33,346 nt of DNA from Clostridia bacterium (GCA_017550745.1 JAFZOG010000186.1:1-33346); one strand, 5' to 3'. Numbered from the stretch's first letter, positions 8,901 through 16,773 are shown. Numbers and translations: made by a program. The notes: generated from the sequence alone by a model not told the origin.

Positions 8901-11900
8901 GATTTCCGTGCCCTGTACGACGAAAGGAACGGGCTGTTCTTCATCGGCTGGGACGCGGAGGAAAACCGCCCCACCGCCGCCCATTACGACACCCTGGCCA
9001 GCGAAGCGCGGCTCACCTCCTACCTGGCCATCATGCTGGGCCAGGTGAAGCGCAGGCACTGGGCGCGCCTGAACCGAAGCGTCACCCGGGCGGGGGGCGG
9101 CCCGGCACTGCTCTCCTGGGGCGGTACCCTGTTTGAATACCTGATGCCCAGCCTGCTTTTGCCCCTCACCCCCGGCACGCTGCTGGGGGAAAGCGCCCTG
9201 AACGCCGTGCGCGCCCAGATGGGCCGCCGCCCGGAGCGGCCCTTCGGCGTCAGCGAAAGCGGCTGCGCCGCCTTTGACCCGGACATGAATTACCAGTACC
9301 AGGCCTTCGGCCTGCCCGCCCTGGCCCGCAATCCGGAAACCACGGACCAGGTGGCGGCGCCTTACGCCTCCATGCTGGCCCTGCCCTTCTTCCCCCGGGC
9401 GGCGGCGGAAAACCTGGAGCGGATGCAGAAGCTGGGCTGGGCGGACAAACACGGCCTGTTCGAGGCGGCGGATTACACGCCGCAGCGGATCGGCCCGACG
9501 CCCCGCGTCGTGAAAAGCCACATGGCCCACCACCAGGGGATGATCCTGTGCGCCCTGTGCAACGCCCTGCGGGACAACGTGCTGGTGAGGGCCTTCATGA
9601 CCCCGCCGGAAGCCAGGGCCCAGAGCGGCCTGCTGTTGGAAGCCGCGCCCCGCCATGCCGCCCGGCGGCGGGAATTCCCCGCCCCCCGGCAGGAAGAAAA
9701 AGCCGCCGCCGCCTTCCGCCGTGCCGCCCGGCCCGGCCTGCCCGTGGACGCCCACGTCCTCTTTGGCGCGGGCACCTCCTGGGTGCTGACCGCCCGCGGG
9801 CAGGGGACGCTCGCCCACCGCGGGATGCAGGCCACCCGCTTTGACCCCGAGGCCGGGGCCCAGACCGGGCCCCAGTTCTACGTCAAGGACGGAAGCACCG
9901 GGAAGTTCATCCGCCCCGCCGTGGCGGGAAACGCGGTGTTCGAGGGCGGCACGGTCCGGTACCAGGCGGTATGGGAGGGCTTGCAGCTGACACTGTGCTG
10001 CTGCGTCGATCCCCTGACCGGCGCGGCGGTGGCGGCGCTGCAGGCGGAAAACCCCGGCCCCGGGGAGCGCAGGATCGAAGCGGTATCCTTCCTGGAAATC
10101 GCCCAGGGCTTCCAGGCCGACGACGAATCCCACCCCAATTTCCGGGACCTGTCTGTGCGGGTTTCTCCCTGGGGAGACCACGGGCTTCTTTCGGAGCGCC
10201 TGCCCCGGGACGAAAAAGACAGGATGCCCCCCATCCTCCATGCCGCCGCGGGGGACGGGCTGGTGATCAGGCGGCAGGGGGACCGGGGGCTGTTTCTGGG
10301 CCGCCTGGGAACCTATGCCCGGCCGGCCCAGCTCCTCGAGGAAGACCCCCCTTGCCGCGCCGGGGACGTGATCTCCCCCTGCTGCTCCCTCACCGTCAGC
10401 CTCCGCGTCGCCGCCCGCAAAAAGAGCGCGGTGTATTTCGTGACCGCTTTTTCGGATGCGAAAGAAAAGCCGGAGGAAGCGGCCTGCTCCGTTTCCCGGG
10501 CCAAGGCCGCCTTTTCCCTGGCCGCCGCCCAAAACCTGATGACCGCCCGGATGCTGCGCCTGGACGCTCCTGCCCAGGCCCTGTACCAGCAGATGCTGGG
10601 GGCCCTGCTCTTTACCGGCCAGCCCCACCAGCAGGCTTTTCCCCCCGCCCCCCGCAGCGTCCTCTGGCGCTGGGGCGTGTCCGGCAATCTGCCTGTGCTT
10701 TTGGTGCGGGTGGAGGAAGACGCGGGGCAGGCCGTCATCCGCCACGCGCTGCGCTGCCACGCCTGGCTGCGGATGCGGGGCGTGGCCTTTGACCTGTTGT
10801 TCTTCTGCCCGGAGGAAAAGGAATACGCCCGGCCCTGCCGGGACCGGGTGGCGCGATGCCTGCAGCTGAGCCGGGAAACGCTGGGCGCTCCCGGCGGCGT
10901 GCACCTGGCCTCCGGCACGGAAACGGAAGCCCTGGCCCTGGAAACGGCCGCCCGGCTGACCCTGCGCAGCGGCCGGGGCCTGCGGGAGCAGCTGAACGCT
11001 TTGAAGCTCAGGCTGCCGGACAGCGGGGAAAAAGCGCCGAGCCTTCCCGACCCCGTGCTGCCGGGCAGGCTGACCGCGGACAACGGCTTTGGCGGCTGCA
11101 CCCACGACGGGGCTTACTGCGTCCATGCCCCCGCGCCCGTGCCCTGGCACATGCTGCTCTGCGGGCAGCGCTTCGGCACGGTGGTGTGCGAAACGGGCAT
11201 CCTTTCTTCCTTTGCGGAGAACAGCCGCCTGGGACGCATCACCCGGGCCGTGCCCGACGTGTACCGGGGCGTGCCCAGCGAGGAAATCTACCTGACGGAC
11301 GAAGAAGGCCGGGTGTGGCCCCTGGCCCGGTGCGCGGCGGTGTACGAGCCCGGCATGGCCGTCTATCACGGCATGGCGGGGGACATCCTCTGCCGCACCG
11401 AGGTGTTTTCCCACATAGAAAACCCCCTGGGCATCCGGACGGTGACGCTGCGATGCGAAAAGGAGCGGCAGGTCAGGCTGTATTGGGTGCTGCGCTTTGC
11501 CCTGGGGGAGCGCCCCGAAACCACCCGCTGCCTGGCAGGCGGCCCTATGGCATCCGCCTTCAGCGGCGATTTTCCCGGCGCGGCCTGGGCGGGGATGGAG
11601 GGCGGCCAGGCCCAGGCCCTCTGCCCCGCCTCCTGCTTCGGGATGGCGGGGGAGGCCGTGCCCCCGGCTTTGCTGGGCAGCGTGCCGGGGGTCGGCAGCG
11701 CGGCGCTGCTTCGCGCGGACCTCACGCTGGCGCCCCGGGAACCAAAGCGGGTCACCCTGGCCCTGGGCCATGCCGCCTGCGCGGACAGCGGGAAGGAAGC
11801 CTTTGGCGCCCTCCTTCGGCAGGGCCCCGCCGACGCGGCCCGGGCCGTGCGTTCCTTCTGGAGCGGGCGGCTTTCCAGGCTTTTGCTGTTCTCCTTTGAC

Positions 11901-13304
11901 GACGTGCTGGGCCGCGCGATGAACCGGTGGCTGCCCTACCAGGTGACGGCGTCCCGGCTCATGGGCCGCACGGGGCCGTATCAGGCGGGCGGGGCCTTCG
12001 GCTTCCGCGACCAGCTGCAGGACTGCCTGGCCCTGCTGTACACGGACCCGGCCTTTGTCCGGCGGCACATCCTCCTGTGCGCCGGGCACCAGTACAAGGA
12101 AGGCGACGCGCAGCACTGGTGGCACCCGCCCCTGCGCGGCGTGCGCACCCGCGTCAGCGACGATAAGCTGTTTTTGCCGTACCTGACGGCGAAATATATC
12201 GAAGCGGCGGGGGATGAAAGCATCCTGGCCGAAGAGATCCCCTACCTGGAATCCCCGCCCCTGACCGAAGGGGAAGATGACCGCTACGAGGAACCCGCCA
12301 CCACCTCCTGGACGGAGCCCCTGCTTTCCCACTGCCTGCGGGCCATCGACGCCGTGGGCTTCGGAGCGCACGGCCTGCCCCTCATGGGCGGCGGCGACTG
12401 GAACGACGGCATGAACCGGGTGGGCGGGGAAAGCGTGTGGCTGGCCTTCTTCCTCGCGCTGGTCCTGCAAGCTTTCGCGCCTTATTGTCCAGCGGAAACA
12501 AAAGAAAAATACCGGGCACTGCGGCGGCGGATCCTGGACAATGCGGAAAGCGCCTGGACGGGGCAGTGGTATCTCCGCGCCTGGTACTCGGGCGGCGCGC
12601 CGCTGGCCGGCCCGGACACGGCCCCGCCCCGCATCGACCTCATCACCCAATGCTTCGCCGTGCTGGGCGGCGCGCCCAGGCACCACGCCCGGGCCGCCCT
12701 GGCGGCGGCAGTGGACCGGCTGTACTGCCGGCAGGCGGGCATCGTGAAGCTGCTGGACCCGCCCTTCACCCCGGAGGAAAACGCGGGCTACATCGGCGCG
12801 TACCTGCCGGGCGTGCGTGAAAACGGCGGGCAGTACACCCACGCCGCGCCCTGGCTCATCCTGGCCCTGTGCCGTGTGGGGGAAAACGCCCTGGCCTGGG
12901 AAATCGCCCGGGCCCTCCTGCCTGAACGCCGGGCGGACACGAAAGAAAAGGCCCTCATCTACAGGGCCGAGCCCTATGTGCTCTGCGGCGACGTCTACGC
13001 GGGGGAGAACCTGGGCCGCGGCGGCTGGAGCTGGTACACCGGCAGCGCCGCCTGGCTGTACTGGGTGATCCTCACCGAGCTTTTGGGCTTTGAAAAGCGC
13101 GGGGACAGGGCCCGGCTGCATCCCCTCCGGGAGGAGGGCATGGACTCCTTTACCCTCATCTACCGCTTCGGCACCGCGAATTACCATTTCACCGCCGCGC
13201 CGGACTGCCTCTTCCCTGCCCTGGACGGCGTGAAATCCGATGACGGCTGGGTGGCCCTCGTTTCGGACGGCAAAACCCATGAGGCAAGGTTCCCCCTGCG
13301 CTGA
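5919..13304 (+). CDS. Cyclic beta-1,2-glucan synthase-like enzyme (GT84 plus GH94-type domains)
   Basis: This membrane protein of about 2461 residues has the architecture of cyclic beta-1,2-glucan synthases (NdvB/Cgs/ChvB). Hydrophobic helices occur near 330-370, 705-745 and 785-830. Between the first two sits the GT84 glycosyltransferase, with RTLVVVPCLLTS near 390, the LDADT motif near 535 and an RLHRWTRGDWQ segment near 675. The middle region (about 840-1240, with SPTNIGLYLLSC and KSHMAHHQGM) corresponds to the domain that in Cgs performs ring closure. The rest resembles GH94 phosphorylases, with two sugar-phosphorylase sandwich-like parts and a GGDWNDGMN motif near 2158 that carries the conserved acidic residue. 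In known enzymes UDP-glucose is polymerised, the phosphorylase part trims chains and the middle domain cyclises them. ATG 5919 has GGAGG at 5908-5912; ATG 5901 would include that site in the coding region. No transporter or modification gene adjoins it. A linear-glucan product is an alternative. Confidence 0.9.
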   Translation: MQQKADLPSITGRAYLRGPRGMARRIIRAAQAVRRVPREDVSPAARWMEDHARLLLDAADALNRDLRFSPKVPAVQGTPRILILARQAVKEEELAAGLVVRSIREELGEETLTQAEIDLLPQAITCALFEELNELLDACIQEPDLYAQAQAWADALAKGRKDHLPRGPLLLGRVLLRLDEQEDADALRRADELLARQGMQAADALQAAQTQWERDGLKAGRLIAAMQKSQRLPYDRMGERLSPVAAALRQDATYRRMDAESRAYYHRCACRIAKRFHVSEGEAAQAAVETAKNRLGPEGEAGYYLIERPELLAAALGKKASGFARKHRQGLVLLPLYAAAALSPALAVWLGLPWYVWPFIPLCASEVFRICYRRLLRRIFPARMVPRIHVDRLTPKTRTLVVVPCLLTSRKQAMRMARKLAVLRAANPDPNLEYMLLCDFADSAEETDPADDDILLAARLSIEALNRQQGGGFLYLHRARKWDMGQRKYTGRERKRGALEALNRLITEGACRDSFAYMSVSEKELHCRYAYVITLDADTFLPPGTACRLAGAMLHPLQKGRTAVIQPRMAVRPDSVRTRVQKLLGGTGGADPYHLAVQDVYQDVFGKGSFVGKGIYDPTLWLRALEGRLPAGRLLSHDLMEGEIAGSVLADDLVLYDSHPAALSGWQKRLHRWTRGDWQLLPFLKDTRLSWLSRHKIWDNLRRSLAPAAQTVLLLLGAGLNRPFLFLLALPWPLRGMGQRVLLLPGKAQTCLDAAARALWRQFVSHRHLLSWVTAAQAEEAGPLPFSCLLAQLAAGAGMLLLSLRPGGFTAAAALGAGWMAGPLLLRFLDAPANRPRPMTPAQRETVRLTARATWRFFEDTVSAATLFLPPDNVQTDPDRGPALRTSPTNIGLYLLSCCAARELSFITSAEMGRRLGETLDTLEKLETWQGHFYNWYGLTAGEVLSPRFVSTVDSGNLAACLLCCAQLCRNHLEEMPKEGAHLPARLDALARRADFRALYDERNGLFFIGWDAEENRPTAAHYDTLASEARLTSYLAIMLGQVKRRHWARLNRSVTRAGGGPALLSWGGTLFEYLMPSLLLPLTPGTLLGESALNAVRAQMGRRPERPFGVSESGCAAFDPDMNYQYQAFGLPALARNPETTDQVAAPYASMLALPFFPRAAAENLERMQKLGWADKHGLFEAADYTPQRIGPTPRVVKSHMAHHQGMILCALCNALRDNVLVRAFMTPPEARAQSGLLLEAAPRHAARRREFPAPRQEEKAAAAFRRAARPGLPVDAHVLFGAGTSWVLTARGQGTLAHRGMQATRFDPEAGAQTGPQFYVKDGSTGKFIRPAVAGNAVFEGGTVRYQAVWEGLQLTLCCCVDPLTGAAVAALQAENPGPGERRIEAVSFLEIAQGFQADDESHPNFRDLSVRVSPWGDHGLLSERLPRDEKDRMPPILHAAAGDGLVIRRQGDRGLFLGRLGTYARPAQLLEEDPPCRAGDVISPCCSLTVSLRVAARKKSAVYFVTAFSDAKEKPEEAACSVSRAKAAFSLAAAQNLMTARMLRLDAPAQALYQQMLGALLFTGQPHQQAFPPAPRSVLWRWGVSGNLPVLLVRVEEDAGQAVIRHALRCHAWLRMRGVAFDLLFFCPEEKEYARPCRDRVARCLQLSRETLGAPGGVHLASGTETEALALETAARLTLRSGRGLREQLNALKLRLPDSGEKAPSLPDPVLPGRLTADNGFGGCTHDGAYCVHAPAPVPWHMLLCGQRFGTVVCETGILSSFAENSRLGRITRAVPDVYRGVPSEEIYLTDEEGRVWPLARCAAVYEPGMAVYHGMAGDILCRTEVFSHIENPLGIRTVTLRCEKERQVRLYWVLRFALGERPETTRCLAGGPMASAFSGDFPGAAWAGMEGGQAQALCPASCFGMAGEAVPPALLGSVPGVGSAALLRADLTLAPREPKRVTLALGHAACADSGKEAFGALLRQGPADAARAVRSFWSGRLSRLLLFSFDDVLGRAMNRWLPYQVTASRLMGRTGPYQAGGAFGFRDQLQDCLALLYTDPAFVRRHILLCAGHQYKEGDAQHWWHPPLRGVRTRVSDDKLFLPYLTAKYIEAAGDESILAEEIPYLESPPLTEGEDDRYEEPATTSWTEPLLSHCLRAIDAVGFGAHGLPLMGGGDWNDGMNRVGGESVWLAFFLALVLQAFAPYCPAETKEKYRALRRRILDNAESAWTGQWYLRAWYSGGAPLAGPDTAPPRIDLITQCFAVLGGAPRHHARAALAAAVDRLYCRQAGIVKLLDPPFTPEENAGYIGAYLPGVRENGGQYTHAAPWLILALCRVGENALAWEIARALLPERRADTKEKALIYRAEPYVLCGDVYAGENLGRGGWSWYTGSAAWLYWVILTELLGFEKRGDRARLHPLREEGMDSFTLIYRFGTANYHFTAAPDCLFPALDGVKSDDGWVALVSDGKTHEARFPLR

Positions 13305-13340
13305 CGCTTCCTTTTCCTGGCGGGGCCAGGTATTAGGGGG

Positions 13341-13397
13341 GAACGCTGGGGCTGTTCGCCCCAGACCCGAACCAGGGGCCTGAGGCCCCTGGACCCG
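13341..13397 (-). repeat. Structured repeat, divergent partial copy in reverse orientation
   Basis: Read on the minus strand, this segment has the same order as the full repeats: a 9-bp hairpin B (13372-13380 with 13384-13392), a short spacer ending in GGT, hairpin C (CTGGGGC 13346-13352 with GCCCCAG 13358-13364) and the trailing CGTTCCC. Both stems differ in sequence from copies 1 and 2 yet remain fully paired, so the changes are compensatory. It starts 36 bases after the glucan synthase stop codon. Confidence 0.75.
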
Positions 13398-13479
13398 CAA
13401 TCACGGAAGTTACTTGATATTGAAAACGTAATTTGTTCCCGCAGTTTCTTGAGAAGGATAGAGAAACTTTCGACGTCAT

Positions 13480-13608
13480 GCTTCTGGCCCGGCGGCTGAA
13501 AGCCGCCTGACCGGACGCAAAGCGTCCGGTGAAAGCCAGGGAAAAGCCCTGGGGGGAAAGCTCGCTTTTCCCCCCAGGGCTTTTTCCAGCCTTTCATGGG
13601 CCAGAAGC
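13480..13608. repeat. Branched multi-hairpin palindrome in the 594-bp gap after the glucan synthase
   Basis: An outer 11-bp stem, GCTTCTGGCCC (13480-13490) with GGGCCAGAAGC (13598-13608), encloses three hairpins. They are a 7-bp stem with GAA loop (13491-13507), a 9-bp stem with AAA loop (13510-13530), and a long imperfect stem of about 20 bp (13541-13561 with 13564-13586), itself flanked by GAAAGCC/AGCCTTTC. It folds like a four-way junction. It has no coding potential that looks real and is not similar to a tRNA. It may be a structured RNA, a strong terminator or a MITE-like element. The gap 13305-13898 otherwise holds two copies of the structured repeat and a promoter. Confidence 0.75.
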
Positions 13609-13621
13609 CGCTAACTTCCGT

Positions 13622-13740
13622 ATCCCCAAATCGACTGGCGAAAATTGCTGATTCTATCCAACGAAGCGATTTCGCCTATTGGAGTCCAGAGGACGAAGTC
13701 CTTTGGCGCAGGTCTGGGCGCGCGGAGCGCCCAGCGTTCC
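13622..13740 (+). repeat. Three-hairpin structured intergenic repeat, copy 2
   Basis: This copy aligns along its whole length with 1-118. Hairpin A pairs GGCGAA (13637-13642) with TTCGCC (13671-13676) and GCT (13647-13649) with AGC (13665-13667). Hairpin B pairs 13686-13694 with 13698-13706 around the same GAA loop. Hairpin C (13714-13734) is identical to copy 1. The inner pairs of A and the GGGT/ACCC versus GGAC/GTCC pairs of B have changed on both sides, while the loop segment TCTAYCCAAC is kept. Confidence 0.8.
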
Positions 13741-13798
13741 CTTTGCCGGATGGTTTACTGCTGAATAAAAACCCTGCTTGGCTGGGATTTTGTTTTTG

Positions 13799-13827
13799 AT
13801 GACAACCGGCGTGAACGGTGGTATAAT
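13799..13827 (+). promoter_or_regulatory. Sigma-A promoter of the unknown protein-dus-thioredoxin operon
   Basis: ATGACA (13799-13804, five of six consensus bases) and a perfect TATAAT (13822-13827) are 17 bases apart. The transcript would start near 13834. Confidence 0.85.
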
Positions 13828-13898
13828 AACGGCAGGCCCGAATGGGTACATACCCAGCGTTAAGCGGCGATGATTCTCAATGAAAGCGGAGGAAGCCA

Positions 13899-14435
13899 GT
13901 GAAGTATCTGCGCAGATTGGTGTGGTATCTCACGTCCCGGCTGCTGATTTTATTTTGCGTGCTGGGGCTGATGACCATGGCGTTTTATTTTTCCATGAAC
14001 GCGACCAACATTTACATCATTCTCAAGGACGGGATGGCGAAGCGGGCCCAGGTGGTGATGATGGGCGCGGAGGAGGATTTAAGCGCTTATTTTTCCCCCG
14101 CCTATCTGGAGCGGGACCCGCTGCTGATCGAGGCGCGGAGCGGCCAGTCCGCGTACCAGCGGTTTTATGCCATCACGGGCTTTGACCACCGGATCAGCCT
14201 GGACTCCTTCTGGTGCTGGCCCTGGGAGGACACGGCCCGGGTCACGATCACGGAGCGCATCCCCGCCATCGACGGAAAGCTGAAATCCTCCGCCCGGGAG
14301 GAAGCGGCGGCGGCGGGGGTAAGCCTGACCACGCCCAAATGGCAGGCCACCCAGTACAACGTGCTGCTGAGCCGGGAAAACGGCCAGTGGCGCATCCGGA
14401 ACCTGACCACGGTGAAGGTCATTGAGAATCCGTAG
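13899..14435 (+). CDS. Membrane-anchored protein of unknown function
   Basis: This 178-residue protein has a short basic N-terminus and one hydrophobic segment (about 15-36: LLILFCVLGLMTMAFYF), followed by an extracytosolic domain. The C-terminal half ends with NGQWRIRNLTTVKVIE, the kind of closing strand seen in NTF2-like or anti-sigma/lipoprotein accessory folds. That resemblance is weak and I do not assign a family. A GTG start at 13899 is chosen because GGAGG (13888-13892) is six bases away; an ATG at 13880 belongs to another frame. It is first in an operon with dus, eight bases apart. A role linked to tRNA modification is not implied. Confidence 0.75.
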   Translation: MKYLRRLVWYLTSRLLILFCVLGLMTMAFYFSMNATNIYIILKDGMAKRAQVVMMGAEEDLSAYFSPAYLERDPLLIEARSGQSAYQRFYAITGFDHRISLDSFWCWPWEDTARVTITERIPAIDGKLKSSAREEAAAAGVSLTTPKWQATQYNVLLSRENGQWRIRNLTTVKVIENP

Positions 14436-14443
14436 GAAAGCAT

Positions 14444-15385
14444 ATGCCAAAGTTGTATCTTGCCCCCATGGCGGGGATCACGGACCAGGTGTACCGCCGC
14501 CTGTGCTTTGAGCAGGGCTGCGACTGCGCCACCACGGAAATGGTCAGCGCCCAGGGCTACCTGACCGCGCCGCCGGAGAGGAACGCCTATCGGTTCCTGC
14601 TGGCCCGCTTCCCGGAGGAGGGCCCCCTGGCGGTGCAGATCTTCGGCAGCGAGCCCGGCTTCATGGCCCGGGCGGCAGCCCGGCTGACGGACCTGGGGCT
14701 GTTCTCGTCCGTCGACATCAATATGGGCTGCCCGGCCCAGAAGGTGGTGGGCGGGCAGTCCGGCAGCGCCCTGATGAAGGACCCCGCCCTGGCCGCAAGG
14801 ATCGTATACGGGGTGAAACGGGCCACGACACTGCCGGTGACGGTGAAAATGCGCCTGGGCTGGGACGCGGAACACAAAAACGCCGTCCCCTTCGCCCGGC
14901 TGCTGGAGCAAAGCGGCGCTGACCTGCTCACCGTCCACGGGCGCACCCGGGCGCAGCAGTACGCCGGGAAGGCGGACTGGGACGCCATCGGCGAGGTGAA
15001 GCGGGCAGTAACCATTCCCGTGATCGCCAACGGCGACATCGTGGACGGAAGCAGCGCCCTGGACGCCCTGCGCGTCACCGGCTGCGACGGCCTGGCCATC
15101 GGCCGCGGGGCGCTGGGCAACCCCTGGATCTTTTCGCAGATCAAGGCCGCCATGGCAGGCGCGCCTTACACGCCCCCGCCCTTCTCCCAGGTGATCGACA
15201 CCGCCATGCGCCAGGCCCGGGAAATGGCGGCCTGGAAGGGCGAACGCAGCGCCCTGCTGGAAATGCGCAAGCACTTCGCCTGGTACACCGCCGGGCGGCG
15301 CAGCTCGGCCCAGGTGCGCACGAAGGTGAACCTGGCCTCCTCCTTCCGGGAGGTGGAGGACCTGCTGAGGACCCTGGACCACTGA
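14444..15385 (+). CDS. dus: tRNA-dihydrouridine synthase
   Basis: This is a 313-residue FMN enzyme that reduces specific uridines in tRNA to dihydrouridine with NADPH. The N-terminal TIM barrel starts with LAPMAGITDQVYRRLC and contains the family motif DINMGCPAQKV with catalytic Cys about 96. It also has KMRLGWD, the TVHGRTRAQQY segment with the conserved His/Arg, IANGDI and the C-terminal FMN phosphate-binding GRGALGNPW. A helical C-terminal domain follows. The order and length fit the DusB-like group common in Firmicutes. The start ATG lies eight bases after the upstream stop. A thioredoxin-like gene follows after 36 bases, probably in the same transcript. Confidence 0.95.
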   Translation: MPKLYLAPMAGITDQVYRRLCFEQGCDCATTEMVSAQGYLTAPPERNAYRFLLARFPEEGPLAVQIFGSEPGFMARAAARLTDLGLFSSVDINMGCPAQKVVGGQSGSALMKDPALAARIVYGVKRATTLPVTVKMRLGWDAEHKNAVPFARLLEQSGADLLTVHGRTRAQQYAGKADWDAIGEVKRAVTIPVIANGDIVDGSSALDALRVTGCDGLAIGRGALGNPWIFSQIKAAMAGAPYTPPPFSQVIDTAMRQAREMAAWKGERSALLEMRKHFAWYTAGRRSSAQVRTKVNLASSFREVEDLLRTLDH

Positions 15386-15421
15386 ACCAAAAACGCATCC
15401 ATACACAAGGAGGAAACGAAG

Positions 15422-15946
15422 ATGAAAAAAGCAATCTGCCTGCTCATGGCCCTGTCGCTCCTGTGCGCCTGCGCCCACGCCCTGGCCGGGGCGGAAACCG
15501 CCGCCCTGGGCAAGCCCTTCCAGGACTTTACCGTGACCACCATCGACGGGGAAGAATTTACCCTGTCCAAGGCCCTGGCCCAATACGAGGCGGTGTACAT
15601 CAACCTGTTCGCCACCTGGTGCCCGCCCTGCGCGTATGAATTTCCCGCCATGCAGGAGGTTTATGAGGAATACCGCGACCGGGTGGCGGTGATCGCCATC
15701 TCTGTGGAGGAGACCGACAGCGTAAAGAAGCTGGCGGACTACCGGGCTTCCAAAGGGCTGACGCTGCCCATGGCTTCCGCCGGAAGCGATTGGATCATCC
15801 GGTACACCCAGCTCGAGGCCATTCCCATGAGCCTCCTGGTGGACCGCTCCGGCACGCTTGTCTTTCAGCACGTTGGCATGATCAGCGACCCGGCGGATTT
15901 CAGAAGCATGTTCGACGCGGCGCTGCCCGCGGCGGCCGGGGATTGA
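15422..15946 (+). CDS. Exported TlpA/ResA-like thioredoxin-fold protein, possible lipoprotein
   Basis: This 174-residue protein begins with a signal sequence containing SLLCAC, which could act as a lipobox. The rest is a redoxin/TlpA domain: a PFQDFTVTTIDG strand opening, the active-site motif WCPPC (Cys67 and Cys70) in a NLFATWCPPC context, the cis-proline segment AIPMSLLVD, and a final LVFQHVG strand. Such proteins reduce disulfides or carry electrons outside the membrane. The partner is unknown: no CcdA-type membrane reductase or cytochrome c maturation gene is in the window. AAGGAGG at 15407-15413 supports ATG 15422. A hairpin terminator follows at 15965-16007. A peroxiredoxin role is less likely given the CxxC motif. 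Confidence 0.88.
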   Translation: MKKAICLLMALSLLCACAHALAGAETAALGKPFQDFTVTTIDGEEFTLSKALAQYEAVYINLFATWCPPCAYEFPAMQEVYEEYRDRVAVIAISVEETDSVKKLADYRASKGLTLPMASAGSDWIIRYTQLEAIPMSLLVDRSGTLVFQHVGMISDPADFRSMFDAALPAAAGD

Positions 15947-15964
15947 TTCCCGCCGCTGTTTTCC

Positions 15965-16007
15965 GTCTTCCCCCTGTTTCCTCCGGCAGGGGGAAGACTG
16001 CGGTTTT
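15965..16007 (+). terminator. Terminator after the thioredoxin-like gene
   Basis: GTCTTCCCCCTG (15965-15976) pairs perfectly over 12 bp with CAGGGGGAAGAC (15987-15998). TGCGG and a TTTT run (16004-16007) follow. It isolates the two-component operon from the upstream genes. Confidence 0.8.
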
Positions 16008-16028
16008 GGCCTTTTCGACGATCTGTGT

Positions 16029-16060
16029 TTAAGACTGTCCTAAGGCTCCTGTGCTATTTC
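16029..16060 (+). promoter_or_regulatory. Direct-repeat response-regulator site and weak promoter before the regulator gene
   Basis: TTAAG (16029-16033) and CTAAG (16040-16044) are spaced 11 bases start to start, the helical period typical of OmpR-family sites. The 17-base block TTAAGACTGTCCTAAGG recurs before the VTC operon at 18139-18155 with two differences. Nine bases after the block lies a poor -10 candidate, TATTTC (16055-16060), with no good -35, as expected for an activated promoter. Autoregulation by the adjacent response regulator is inferred. Confidence 0.6.
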
Positions 16061-16098
16061 ATTCCATGAATCCATCAAACAGTAAGGCGGGAGGCAGC

Positions 16099-16773
16099 AT
16101 GCACATTCTTCTGGCAGAGGACGAACAGGCGATGGCCGAGGCGATCGCCGCTTTTCTGCAATATCACCAATACACCGTGGACTGGGTGGACAACGGCACG
16201 GACGCCTATGACCAGGCCAGCCGCATCCCCTACGACGGGCTGATTTTAGACATCATGATGCCGGGCATGGACGGCCTTTCTGTGCTGAGCCGCCTGCGCC
16301 GGGACGGGAAAACCGTGCCCGTGCTGCTCCTGACCGCCAAGGGGGAGGTGGAGCACCGGATCGCGGGCTTCGAGCAGGGGGCGGACGACTACCTGCCCAA
16401 GCCCTTTGACATGACCGAGCTGCTGATGCGCGTAAAGGCCATGCTGCGGCGGCGCGACGCTTACCATTCCGACCTGCTGACCCTGGGGGATATGACGCTG
16501 GATCAAAGCAGGTGCCTGCTGTCCGTGGGTTCGGCCTCCGCTTCCCTGAGCCGGCGGGAATACCAGCTGATGGAATTTCTGATGAACAATCCCGGCATCT
16601 ACTTCTCCGCCGACACGCTGCTGGACCGGGTGTGGGGCATGGACGCCATCATCGAGCAGGGCACGGTGTGGGTGCATATCTCCTACCTGCGCAAGAAAAT
16701 GGCAGCCCTGGGCGCCCACGCGGTGATCCAGTCCAAGCGCGGCATCGGCTACGCGCTGGAGGAGACCCCATGA
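16099..16773 (+). CDS. OmpR-family response regulator
   Basis: This 224-residue regulator has an N-terminal receiver domain (acidic pair EDE at 7-9, phosphoacceptor Asp51 in LILDIMMPGMDG, Thr in LLTAK, Lys in PKPFD). A C-terminal winged-helix DNA-binding domain (LSRREYQLMEFL, VHISYLRKK, IQSKRGIGYAL) follows. It would be phosphorylated by the kinase encoded next to it and bind tandem half-sites. ATG 16099 is chosen because GGGAGG (16089-16094) is just upstream; an in-frame ATG at 16051 has no ribosome site and would lie at or before the transcript start. The stop overlaps the kinase start as ATGA. The likely targets are its own promoter and the VTC-DUF4956-CotH operon, which share a near-identical direct repeat. 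Confidence 0.93.
   Translation: MHILLAEDEQAMAEAIAAFLQYHQYTVDWVDNGTDAYDQASRIPYDGLILDIMMPGMDGLSVLSRLRRDGKTVPVLLLTAKGEVEHRIAGFEQGADDYLPKPFDMTELLMRVKAMLRRRDAYHSDLLTLGDMTLDQSRCLLSVGSASASLSRREYQLMEFLMNNPGIYFSADTLLDRVWGMDAIIEQGTVWVHISYLRKKMAALGAHAVIQSKRGIGYALEETP

Noticed and set aside
8463-13400. A very long open frame on the minus strand opposite the glucan synthase gene
   Set aside because: The plus-strand frame shows conserved enzyme motifs throughout. The minus frame is Gly/Ala/His/Gln-rich with no domain, as expected for a shadow in GC-rich DNA.
13305-13898. CRISPR array or tRNA gene in the hairpin-rich gap
   Set aside because: Repeats are not regularly spaced or identical, there are no spacers, and no cloverleaf with a T-arm GTTCRA motif is seen.
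13880-14185. ATG-started frame overlapping the membrane-anchored protein
   Set aside because: GGAGG at 13888-13892 fits the GTG at 13899, whose product has a membrane helix. The other frame gives a His/Gly-rich product.
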